The notes below the pieces were generated by a model. It was not told where the DNA came from, made no database searches, and saw nothing but the letters and a program-made list of their open reading frames with translations. Made by a program: the position numbers and the translations under genes. A stretch of DNA of 48,708 nt from Bdellovibrio sp. ArHS (GTDB lineage: Bacteria; Bdellovibrionota; Bdellovibrionia; Bdellovibrionales; Bdellovibrionaceae): the NCBI RefSeq assembly GCF_000786105.1, contig NZ_JTEV01000029.1, positions 1 through 48,708 of the forward strand. Reading direction: 5' to 3'. This document shows positions 1-7,676 of this stretch, piece after piece. The stretch's first letter is position 1; each line of letters begins with the position of its first letter.

Positions 1-131
1 CCGATAACAAGAACGCAGGCGATGAAACTTGTAATCAGCAAGAAACCGTACAGATTGTCCACCTGCTTTGCAATCTCGGTCCCCTGCGTTGGCATGAAGG
101 ATTGGGCCTTCGCAATATTAAACCACATCAT
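1..131 (-). CDS. coxB: Cytochrome c oxidase subunit II, N-terminus (partial)
   Basis: Only the first 43 or so codons are in the window; the gene runs off the left edge. The start is an ATGATG pair (131 or 128) preceded by GGAG/AAAGG, 6 bases after the stop of the Sco gene. The peptide begins MMWFNIAKAQSF, continues with a short polar stretch, then a hydrophobic helix (GFLLITSFIACVLVIG). This suits the periplasmic leader and first membrane helix of CoxB. The assignment leans on the upstream cytochrome c and Sco genes, since the CuA site lies outside the window. Another oxidase membrane subunit remains possible. Confidence 0.7.
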   Translation of the reverse strand, partial: MMWFNIAKAQSFMPTQGTEIAKQVDNLYGFLLITSFIACVLVI

Positions 132-137
132 GTACCT

Positions 138-1013
138 TTATCTCCCCGCCGTGTTGTTCTTCGATCTGCGAGAGCGAATATAAAACGGCAATAACCATAA
201 TACCATCACCAGAACCATCACCGCTCCGCCGACCTTCATAAGATTGAAAGCCGCCAGAGTGTACTTGCTCTGATGTGGGTCATACTTAAAACAATAGAGC
301 ACTAAGTTGTCGACGATGCTGCCGATTTTTCCTTCGGTCGCTTCGTTTAAGGCCAACTTGATATCCTGCGGATTAAACATAATCCCAGGTAGGTAGCGAG
401 AGATTGTTCCGTCAGGAGTGATAATCACTGCCGCCGAAGCATGTGCCCATTCTTTCGCAGCCTCGTCCCACTTAAATTTAAAACCCAATGACTGTGTGAT
501 CGCCTGAACAGTGGGCTCATCTGCCGTCAGAAAATGCCAACCAGCTGCGGCTTCAGGACGTTCATAAAGCTTTATGTAAGTCTCTTTCTTCTTCGCCGCC
601 AAGTCGGGTGTCTCTTTTGAGTCAAAACTCATAGATAACAATTTATACTTCTTACCGACCGTCCAATCCTTATCCATTAACTTCAAAGCGTCAGTAAGAC
701 CGTTCAAATGGAAGTTACAAAGGCCGGGGCAGGAAAAATAAACGGGAGAAATAATCACGGGGTGCTTACCATCAAAAAAAGACCCCAAGGTCACTTCCTG
801 GCCATTGTCGTCTTTCACTTTTAAAGACAGATCAATTTTGCCACCCAGTTTTTCATCAATACCGACACCTTCAAGCTCTTTGGGCGCTTCACTTGCGACC
901 ATGGGAGCCGGTTTGCCGTCGTAGGCGTGCGCTCCTGAAAACAAGACAAGAATGCTTGCAGAAAGCAGCATTCCCATTGTTTTCATTTTAAAAACACACG
1001 CGTTTTTTAACAT
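138..1013 (-). CDS. Sco1/SenC/PrrC-family copper chaperone
   Basis: 291-residue thioredoxin-fold protein that would deliver copper to the CuA centre of cytochrome oxidase on the periplasmic side. The copper ligands are visible: CPGLC at residues 95-99 (CxxxC) and His191 in AHAS. The N-terminus is a signal peptide (cleavage likely after GAHA, about residue 30). A second hydrophobic helix at about 258-278 followed by RSRR should anchor the C-terminus in the inner membrane, an addition many Sco proteins lack. It sits 14 bases downstream of the cytochrome c gene and just before coxB, so the three look co-transcribed. In-frame Met10 and Met13 are alternative starts. Confidence 0.92.
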   Translation of the reverse strand: MLKNACVFKMKTMGMLLSASILVLFSGAHAYDGKPAPMVASEAPKELEGVGIDEKLGGKIDLSLKVKDDNGQEVTLGSFFDGKHPVIISPVYFSCPGLCNFHLNGLTDALKLMDKDWTVGKKYKLLSMSFDSKETPDLAAKKKETYIKLYERPEAAAGWHFLTADEPTVQAITQSLGFKFKWDEAAKEWAHASAAVIITPDGTISRYLPGIMFNPQDIKLALNEATEGKIGSIVDNLVLYCFKYDPHQSKYTLAAFNLMKVGGAVMVLVMVLWLLPFYIRSRRSKNNTAGR

Positions 1014-1027
1014 TAATAAATCCTTAA

Positions 1028-1564
1028 TTATTGTGCTGTTTTTGCAAACTCAGCAACTTTAGCAGGATCGTCTTTAGATTTATTTTGAGTGATAGATTCG
1101 ATGTAATGAACTAGAGCCCAACGGTCAGCCGGCTTGAAATGAGCGTAAGCAGCCATGGAAGTTCCTTTAATACCGACAGTTAGAACTTTGAAGTGAGCAA
1201 TAGCGCCTTCACCTTGAGTCCACTTACCTTCAATAAGGTTACGAGGTTTTGGATTCAATCCAGCACCCGCAGCACCGTCGCCTTTTCCTTCGTTACCGTG
1301 GCACATCGCACAGTTCGTCATAAAGACTTTCTGTCCGTAAGCCACCATCTCGGGAGAAGAAACCCAAGGTTCGGTAACTTTCGTGATATCAAAGACTGGA
1401 GCCGCGCCTTCCGCTACTGGAGCATTAGGATCGATTACGTTCTCAGCCAAATCTACACCTTTGTTGATAGCAACTAGGTAAAAGAAGAAAGCAAAGCAAA
1501 ACGCCATTGAAAAGGCGAACGCAAGCAAACCGGCACGATTATACTCATCTCTATTTTCAGACAT
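1028..1564 (-). CDS. Membrane-anchored monohaem cytochrome c
   Basis: 178 residues. An N-terminal membrane helix (about 12-33) anchors a single class I cytochrome c domain. The haem site is CAMCH at 85-89 and the likely axial methionine is Met137 in GIKGTSMAAY. It is the first gene of the cytochrome c - sco - coxB run and would act as electron donor to, or subunit of, the terminal oxidase. The ribosome site GGGAG lies upstream of the ATG at 1564. The 146-base gap above it (1565-1710) should hold the promoter; I see no convincing -35/-10 pair there. Confidence 0.9.
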   Translation of the reverse strand: MSENRDEYNRAGLLAFAFSMAFCFAFFFYLVAINKGVDLAENVIDPNAPVAEGAAPVFDITKVTEPWVSSPEMVAYGQKVFMTNCAMCHGNEGKGDGAAGAGLNPKPRNLIEGKWTQGEGAIAHFKVLTVGIKGTSMAAYAHFKPADRWALVHYIESITQNKSKDDPAKVAEFAKTAQ

Positions 1565-1710
1565 AGGTGGGCACTCCCTAGGAGACGCAAAATAGTTTTG
1601 TCACAATATTGTAATGTATTGATCTAACTATCTTAAAACACATGGGTCGGCAACTAATTAAGCCAACCCAGGTCGAGGTTCCTCAGGAGCGACACTAAGC
1701 ATCACAAGAA

Positions 1711-2487
1711 TTAGAATAAGAATTTACGGGTAATTTCCACGAACTTTTCAGGAGATTCAATATTAGGACAGTGGCCCCAGCCATCAATAACCTGAAATTG
1801 TCCTCGTGAAAACAGGGCTGCCATGGCCTTTGAGTCTTCCACTGGCAAAAGCTTATCGTGCTCACCGTGCAAAACCAGAACTTCATTCGGGACTTTCTTT
1901 AATTCATCGCGAACATCCAGCCCGTCCAAAGCCTTTAAAACCCAGTGCCCTACGGTCTTAACTGCGTGAAACGCATCCTCGACCAGAACATCCTTAAAGA
2001 ATTTATTTTCAGGATTATTATTATGAATCGTAGATCCCAACACCACGCCAGTCAGATTCTTATCCTGCTTCATTTGCTCAAAAGCAGCGATCATTGAATT
2101 GTCAAAGGTCACACCTTTGGCACCAACAGGATCCAAAAGAACTGCCTTGCCAAACAATTCAGGCGCTTTTGCCATCATCAAAGACGCGATCAAACCGCCT
2201 GTGGAATGCCCAACTAGATGCACGGGCCCTTTATTCAGGCTGCGAATCAAGGCGATGAAGTCCTCGGCAAAAAGATGCATATTCACTTCATCAGCGCCGT
2301 TCGGCGGAGTGCTGCCTCCGCACCCTCGAAACTCGGCATAAATCAAAGAACCTTGATAGTTCTTTCCGGCTGCGGCTTTTTTCCAAATTTCTTCGGAAGG
2401 CAACCACCAACGATTGGAAGCGAGATTGCCGTGAATGAAAAAGACGTCTTGAGGAACCAGTCCGGGTTTAATCTCGTGGTGAATCAT
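1711..2487 (-). CDS. Alpha/beta hydrolase (cytoplasmic)
   Basis: 258 residues with a complete serine-hydrolase signature: oxyanion motif HGN at 19-21, nucleophile elbow GHSTG (Ser95), acid Asp211 in HGEHD and His239 in GWGHC. No signal peptide. The start ATG overlaps the upstream hydrolase stop in an ATGA arrangement (2484-2487), so the two are probably translationally coupled. Substrate cannot be read from the sequence; its place beside FabG-like and KAS-like genes suggests an acyl ester or thioester. Confidence 0.88.
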   Translation of the reverse strand: MIHHEIKPGLVPQDVFFIHGNLASNRWWLPSEEIWKKAAAGKNYQGSLIYAEFRGCGGSTPPNGADEVNMHLFAEDFIALIRSLNKGPVHLVGHSTGGLIASLMMAKAPELFGKAVLLDPVGAKGVTFDNSMIAAFEQMKQDKNLTGVVLGSTIHNNNPENKFFKDVLVEDAFHAVKTVGHWVLKALDGLDVRDELKKVPNEVLVLHGEHDKLLPVEDSKAMAALFSRGQFQVIDGWGHCPNIESPEKFVEITRKFLF

Positions 2488-3485
2488 TCACGACCCACCT
2501 TGATATTTTCCTGCCCCGAACGAACTTCGCCACGATATGGATAGCCTTCAAAGTCGTCGCCTTTGTAAAGACGCTTATTGCCTTTGACGATCTCGTAAAC
2601 CCAAGCCGCCGTGAAGTTTGGAACAGCTTCGACCATTTTATGCTCAGACCCGTTGACATAAAGACGGCTAGCGCGCGCCTCTTCTGGAACTGCATCCCAA
2701 TATTCGTCCAAAACGCTGGTAGAAATGTATTGATCCTGGCGTGCGATCATCAAGTGCAGTGAACGAGCAGGAATTAAATGAGTCAAGTCGATAGGGCGGG
2801 CTTTGCGAATGCCTTGCACCAGGCGATACGTCGCCTCAAGCTTGAATGGGTTCTCCAACACAATCGGCTCGGCCTGGGGATATGTGGCATAAACGATCTG
2901 GTGGAGATAATAGTCATACAGATCATCATCAGACATTTTGTTGAAAGGGAAAATTTGGCGAGTGGCCCAGATCTGCGCCTTAATCCAATTGTCCGTTCCA
3001 TCCAAAGGACGTGTGAAAGGAGCCATCAACACTAGATTCTTAACAAGTGTTGGATAAGCAGCGGCAAAGCCTGCGGCAATGCCGCCACCATAAGACAGCC
3101 CAACTAAATTATAAGGGCCTTTAATATTCATTTTTTCTAAAAGACTTTTAAGATCGACGATCTGATCCTGATACGGAATAGGCGCCATGACAGGAGCATA
3201 CTTCAAAAGTGTCTGACCTTGCCCGATGGGATCGTAGCGAAGAACACCGACACCCTTTGCAAGAAGAGCCTCTGTGAAGCCGTTCCACTGACGAGTGCTG
3301 TAGGTAAGACCATTAATGAGAACGACAGTGGGTTGCTTGCCCTGAGCAGGAACATAATCAACGAAAAGTTCCTTTTGCGCCGAAAGAGCCACAAAGCCTT
3401 TGAAAGCTTCTTCTTCAGCTACCGACTCTATCGAAACAAATAAAGCAGAGATCACCACAAATACCGCTAACAAAACTGATTTCAT
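2484..3485 (-). CDS. Exported alpha/beta hydrolase
   Basis: 333 residues from the ATG at 3485, chosen because a GGGGGA ribosome site lies just upstream and the protein then begins with a clean signal peptide (MKSVLLAVFVVISALFVSIESVA). A 24-codon upstream extension is open but has no such features. Catalytic residues: nucleophile Ser131 in GLSYG, Asp251 in ARQDQ, His282 in GSEHK. It follows the SDR gene by 46 bases and overlaps the next hydrolase by 4. Two paralogous hydrolases in a row, one exported and one cytoplasmic, is unusual. Confidence 0.86.
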   Translation of the reverse strand: MKSVLLAVFVVISALFVSIESVAEEEAFKGFVALSAQKELFVDYVPAQGKQPTVVLINGLTYSTRQWNGFTEALLAKGVGVLRYDPIGQGQTLLKYAPVMAPIPYQDQIVDLKSLLEKMNIKGPYNLVGLSYGGGIAAGFAAAYPTLVKNLVLMAPFTRPLDGTDNWIKAQIWATRQIFPFNKMSDDDLYDYYLHQIVYATYPQAEPIVLENPFKLEATYRLVQGIRKARPIDLTHLIPARSLHLMIARQDQYISTSVLDEYWDAVPEEARASRLYVNGSEHKMVEAVPNFTAAWVYEIVKGNKRLYKGDDFEGYPYRGEVRSGQENIKVGRE

Positions 3486-3531
3486 AATTCCCCCGTTCAG
3501 TTCTAGCCAGATCGTCAATCTAATGGATCGC

Positions 3532-4281
3532 TTATAAAACGATACCACCGTCGACACTCAGTACGGTGCCGTTAATATAGCTGGCTTGCTCACTTGCCAA
3601 GAACAAACATGCGTTTGCAATATCTTCAGTTTCACCAAGGCGAGTCACTGGAACTTTGGCAGCCATACCTTCTAAAACTTCTTTGGGCATCGCTTTCGTC
3701 ATAGCCGTCATAATGAAGCCGGGAGCGATCGCGTTCGATGTAAAACCTTTGCGACCCAATTCTTTGCCCCAAGTCTTCGTCATTCCGATCACGCCTGATT
3801 TCGCAGCCGCGTAATTTGTTTGACCGAAGTTTCCATAAAGTCCAACCACGGAGGAGATATTGATGATTCGTTTGTGGTTAGAACTTGCGTTGAATTTTTC
3901 CAATAATGTTTTTGTAACGTTGAATAGGCCCGTCAGATTCGTGCTGATGACCGCATCCCAATCCTCTGCGCCCATTTTTGCAAAAGATTTGTCACGAGTG
4001 ATTCCGGCGTTATTCACAAGGATATCCACAGCCCATGGCAAAGAGGCCGCCGCTTTCGTAACGGAGTCGCGATTCGTAACATCCACTTGCGTCGTGTGCA
4101 CCTGCGCACCGTACTTAGCAAATTCTGTTTTTGCTGTCTGCAAAGCCTGCTCAGAATAATCCCAGATAGAAACGTTTCCGCCGGCCTCTAGAAATTTTTG
4201 GGTGATTTGAAAACCGATACCTGCGGCACCGCCGGTAACGATCGCATTTTTATTTTTGAAATTAAAAGTAATATTTGTCAT
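3532..4281 (-). CDS. FabG-like short-chain dehydrogenase (3-oxoacyl reductase type)
   Basis: 249-residue classical SDR. Cofactor motif TGGAAGIG at 16-23, NNAG at 90-93, structural Asn115, and the catalytic Ser144/Tyr157/Lys161 set within NISS and YAAAK. Sequence features around the active site resemble FabG/PhaB, which reduce 3-oxoacyl-ACP or 3-oxoacyl-CoA with NADPH. First gene of a minus-strand operon with two hydrolases and divergent from a KAS III-like gene. A genome-wide fabG elsewhere is expected, so this is probably a specialised paralogue. Confidence 0.88.
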   Translation of the reverse strand: MTNITFNFKNKNAIVTGGAAGIGFQITQKFLEAGGNVSIWDYSEQALQTAKTEFAKYGAQVHTTQVDVTNRDSVTKAAASLPWAVDILVNNAGITRDKSFAKMGAEDWDAVISTNLTGLFNVTKTLLEKFNASSNHKRIINISSVVGLYGNFGQTNYAAAKSGVIGMTKTWGKELGRKGFTSNAIAPGFIMTAMTKAMPKEVLEGMAAKVPVTRLGETEDIANACLFLASEQASYINGTVLSVDGGIVL

Positions 4282-4427
4282 TAAATGGGCTTACCCCAGT
4301 GAGCCCCTACCCCGTCAAAGGAAATCGCACTTTTTCGCTCTGTGAATAGAGTATTTGCACTAAATTTCTTTTCTTGCCAAATCGACAAAATGGTTTGTAG
4401 ATGAGCCCATTTGCAAAGGATAAAACG
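4282..4427. promoter_or_regulatory. Divergent intergenic promoter region of the acyl cluster
   Basis: 146 bases separate the ATG of the SDR gene from the ATG of the KAS-like gene, so both promoters must lie here. The 9-mer AAATGGGCT (4283-4291) recurs as its reverse complement AGCCCATTT (4404-4412), each just upstream of one of the two start codons. This could be a pair of operator half-sites or a leader similarity; no regulator is identified. The ribosome site AAAGGA (4415-4420) supports the start at 4428. Confidence 0.4.
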
Positions 4428-5432
4428 ATGAGCAAAAGAACCGCGACAATCGTAGGGACCGGGATGTACGCGCCAGAACGCGTGATTTCCAATCAGTATT
4501 TTAACGATCTCTATAAGAAGGACATCGGCACTTTTTTAAGTGAGAGCCGCAACATTCGCGAGCGACGTTGGATGGACAAAGATCAACGCACTTCAGATCT
4601 TATCCTGCCTGCTGCGGAAGAGGCGATGAAGAATGCCGGCATCACGGCCAAAGATTTGGATCTTATCATCGTGTCCACCGACACTCCTGATTATCTTTCT
4701 CCATCCACGGCATCGGTCGTCGCCTATCGCATGGGCGCTGTGAATGCCGGCACTTACGACATTAACACGGCCTGCGCGGGTTTCGTGGTTGGCTGTGATA
4801 TCGCCTCCAAATACATTGCCGCAGACGAAAAGTACAAAAACATTCTCGTCGTCGGCGCTTATGGCATGAGTAAATATCTGAACTTCGACGATTACAAAAT
4901 TGCTTCCCTATTTGCTGACGGCGCTGGAGCTGTGGTGATTCAACCGGCGAAAGATACTCGTGGCTTTATTGACAGCCAAATGTACACCGACGGTCAATAT
5001 CACGACTACATGGGAATTTACGCTGGCGGAACGGCCCAGCCTGTGACTCATGAGGTGATCGAAAATAAAGGTCATCTATTGGCTTTCCCTAAGCGTATTC
5101 CGCCTGAAACAAATGGCATTCACTGGCCACGTTTGACGAACATGCTTCTGGATCGTTTGCACATGAAGCCTGATGACATCAATCACTTCTTTATTACGCA
5201 GTTTAACGTTCAAAGCATTTATGAAACTCTGGATAAACTGAACTTGCCTCGCGAACGCGCGCATTACGTTATGGACCGTTTCGGCTATACGGGATCAGCT
5301 TCGATCGGAATGGCGATTGCGGATGCCGCTCGCCAAAAGAAAATGAAAAAAGGTGATATGGTCTTTATGTTGGGTTCTGGCGGTGGTATGAGCATGGCGG
5401 CCTTGGCTCTTGAATGGGGATACGACACATAA
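4428..5432 (+). CDS. KAS III-like (thiolase-fold) acyltransferase/synthase with altered active site
   Basis: 334 residues from the ATG at 4428 (AAAGGA 7 bases upstream; an open 9-codon extension is ignored). The fold family is clear: nucleophile Cys116 in DINTACAGF, FADGAGA at 162-168 and a glycine-rich C-terminal LGSGGG. However, the FabH His in HQAN is replaced, reading TQFN (257-260), and the FabH Asn of GNTS is Tyr in GYTGS (286-290). Both decarboxylation residues therefore appear lost while the Cys is kept. An acyltransferase or an unusual condensing role is more likely than normal FabH activity. The stop overlaps the next start (TAATG). Confidence 0.85.
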   Translation: MSKRTATIVGTGMYAPERVISNQYFNDLYKKDIGTFLSESRNIRERRWMDKDQRTSDLILPAAEEAMKNAGITAKDLDLIIVSTDTPDYLSPSTASVVAYRMGAVNAGTYDINTACAGFVVGCDIASKYIAADEKYKNILVVGAYGMSKYLNFDDYKIASLFADGAGAVVIQPAKDTRGFIDSQMYTDGQYHDYMGIYAGGTAQPVTHEVIENKGHLLAFPKRIPPETNGIHWPRLTNMLLDRLHMKPDDINHFFITQFNVQSIYETLDKLNLPRERAHYVMDRFGYTGSASIGMAIADAARQKKMKKGDMVFMLGSGGGMSMAALALEWGYDT

Positions 5433-6931
5433 TGGAACTGGATTGGCTAAAACGATGGAAGCTTTATTCGCCTCATAATATCGCTATCAAAGATGGCGAT
5501 ACCGGGCGTGAATTTTCTTACGCTAAACTTTTTGATTTGGCCAATCGCGGAGCCCACTATCTGCACAACCAATTTGGCATTCGCAAAGGGGACCGCGTTG
5601 CGGTCCTGGCCATGAACGAATTGGAATACGTTTTTCTATTCTTCGCTTTGCAACGCTTAGGCGCCATTATGGTGCCCGTAAATTTCCGACTGACCCAACG
5701 GGAAGTAGATCACATTATCAGCGATTCTTCGCCAAAGTTGGTACTATTCCAAGAAGCGTATCGCAGCATCGTCGAAAATCTTCCTACCTCCTTGAAACCG
5801 GAACTCCTGAAACTGCAAGGCGACAATAGTTTTGCCAGCTTTCTTGAATCCAGCTCAGCCGTCGAAGATTACTCTTTCACATCTCAGGAAAATGATCCTG
5901 TGATGATCATGTACACATCCGGAACGACGGGCGCTCCCAAAGGGGCGATCCTGACTTACAAGATGCTTTTCTGGAACTCGATTAATACCACTTTACGACT
6001 GAACATTTCCCAGAACGACTGTACGGTGATCTTTTTACCGTTCTTCCACACCGGCGGCTGGAATGTCTTAACGACTCCTTTCATTCATCGCGGGGCCAAG
6101 GTCGTATTTCTGAAAAAGTTCGACGCTGATCAGATCCTCAGCTTGAGTGCCCAAGAAAAAGCGACTTTGCTTTTCGGCGTTCCGACAACAATGGACATGA
6201 TGGCGCGCTCTCCTTTATTCGACCAAGTGGATTTATCAAATATTCGTTACGCCATTGTGGGTGGCGAACCGATGCCAATCGAATTGATTCGTATCTGGGA
6301 CAAAAAAGGCATTCCTGTACGGCAAGGCTATGGCTTAACCGAGTTCGGCCCGAATGTTTTTTCATTGAACGAAGAAGATGCGCTTAGAAAAATCGGCTCT
6401 ATTGGTTTCCCAAATTTCTACATTGAAGCCAAAGTCGTCGACATGGAAGGCAAAGAACTTAAAGACAACGAAGTCGGCGAGTTGATCTTGCGTGGCCCGA
6501 TGTGCATGCAAGGCTACTGGCATAACGAAAAAGCGACGCAGGAAACAATCAAAGAGGGTTGGCTTTATTCAGGTGACCTAGTCCGCCGCGATTCCGAAGG
6601 TTACTACTATGTCGTTGGACGTAAAAAAGACATGTTCATTTCTGGTGGAGAAAACGTATATCCTCCTGAAATTGAACAGATTCTTCGCGCGCATCCGGCT
6701 GTATTAGAAGCCGCCGTTATCGGTGTTCCCGATGAAAAGTGGGGCGAGGTAGGTAAAGCTTTCGTTGTGTCCAAACAAAGTGACCTGACCGCCGAAGATC
6801 TGCATCAACATTGTATTAGAAATCTTGCGAAATTCAAAATCCCTAAACATTTTGTGTTTTTACCTGCTCTACCCAAGGGTGATAGCGGCAAGATTCTAAA
6901 GCGCAAGTTGGTTGAATTGGCCCCCAACTGA
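5432..6931 (+). CDS. Acyl-CoA synthetase (AMP-forming, FadD-like)
   Basis: 499 residues from the ATG at 5432, which overlaps the preceding stop by one base. All adenylate-forming motifs are present: the P-loop at about 160-172 containing TSGTTGAPKG, YGLTEFG at about 300, GRKKDMFISGGENVYP from about 396, and the C-terminal catalytic Lys487 in GDSGKILK. It would activate a carboxylate as acyl-AMP and load it onto CoA (or a carrier), presumably providing substrate to the adjacent KAS-like protein. Length and motifs suit a medium/long-chain acyl-CoA ligase. Confidence 0.93.
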   Translation: MELDWLKRWKLYSPHNIAIKDGDTGREFSYAKLFDLANRGAHYLHNQFGIRKGDRVAVLAMNELEYVFLFFALQRLGAIMVPVNFRLTQREVDHIISDSSPKLVLFQEAYRSIVENLPTSLKPELLKLQGDNSFASFLESSSAVEDYSFTSQENDPVMIMYTSGTTGAPKGAILTYKMLFWNSINTTLRLNISQNDCTVIFLPFFHTGGWNVLTTPFIHRGAKVVFLKKFDADQILSLSAQEKATLLFGVPTTMDMMARSPLFDQVDLSNIRYAIVGGEPMPIELIRIWDKKGIPVRQGYGLTEFGPNVFSLNEEDALRKIGSIGFPNFYIEAKVVDMEGKELKDNEVGELILRGPMCMQGYWHNEKATQETIKEGWLYSGDLVRRDSEGYYYVVGRKKDMFISGGENVYPPEIEQILRAHPAVLEAAVIGVPDEKWGEVGKAFVVSKQSDLTAEDLHQHCIRNLAKFKIPKHFVFLPALPKGDSGKILKRKLVELAPN

Positions 6932-7014
6932 CGTTCGGTCGATAATATCATTCCAAATATGCATTGCACTTTTGGGCGCAATGGCGTTTATATCGGCCAT
7001 CTCGGAGGATTCCT

Positions 7015-7536
7015 ATGAAGAAGTTTTTTGGCTTCCTGTTTATGGCAACGCTATCCCTATCGGCTCAAGCGGATCAATTTTTTGTTGGTGGTCGCGACTT
7101 CTATGACCTGATGGAGCAGTACAACCAAGTTTGCACCGATATTTGCAAAAAGCCTTTCTATCACACAGTCGTTTACCGTGACGGACAAACATCTGCGCTG
7201 TTGACCAACAACGATTTAACCGCTTTGAAAAAAATCATGATTCAACAGTCCAACATCTGGGCAGATACGATCCTTGAAGGTGATTATCACGCAGAAGGCA
7301 ATACTCGTTTGGATGAAGTTGTGGCTATTTTCAAGTCAGCAAAACTTGTGGGCTATAAGATCACTTACTCTGAGCGCGCCTGGGATATCGGCAGCTGTGA
7401 TTATGATTATGAAGACGAAAGCGAAGATAAGTTTGCGGGCTGCACAGAAGGGCGCATTTCAGAACGTTCCTTCGTTAATACGGATTTCAAAACATATTTC
7501 CGTGATGATAACGCCATGGCGGAATTTTTCGATTAA
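7015..7536 (+). CDS. Exported protein of unknown function
   Basis: 173 residues from the ATG at 7015, supported by GGAGG 8 bases upstream and an immediate signal peptide (MKKFFGFLFMATLSLSAQA). The mature part is acidic, with paired cysteines at its start (CTDICKK) and again in GSCDYDYEDE and GCTEG. That implies disulfides in the periplasm or outside the cell. I do not recognise the family. Followed at once by a strong terminator, so it is probably a single-gene unit. Confidence 0.8.
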   Translation: MKKFFGFLFMATLSLSAQADQFFVGGRDFYDLMEQYNQVCTDICKKPFYHTVVYRDGQTSALLTNNDLTALKKIMIQQSNIWADTILEGDYHAEGNTRLDEVVAIFKSAKLVGYKITYSERAWDIGSCDYDYEDESEDKFAGCTEGRISERSFVNTDFKTYFRDDNAMAEFFD

Positions 7537-7550
7537 ACTCGACCTTTGCA

Positions 7551-7574
7551 GGAGGCTGAAAAGCCTCCTTTTTT
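7551..7574 (+). terminator. Rho-independent terminator
   Basis: GGAGGCT / AGCCTCC stem with a GAAA loop, followed by TTTTTT, 14 bases after the stop of the exported protein gene. Confidence 0.9.
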
Positions 7575-7676
7575 GTTCTCAGATCTTTCTTAAGATTTAA
7601 TAAAATTTCTTGTCTCAATTTTAGAAATTATCCAGATAAATCTAAACTTTTGCTATAGATAGCCGAACAACACTGA

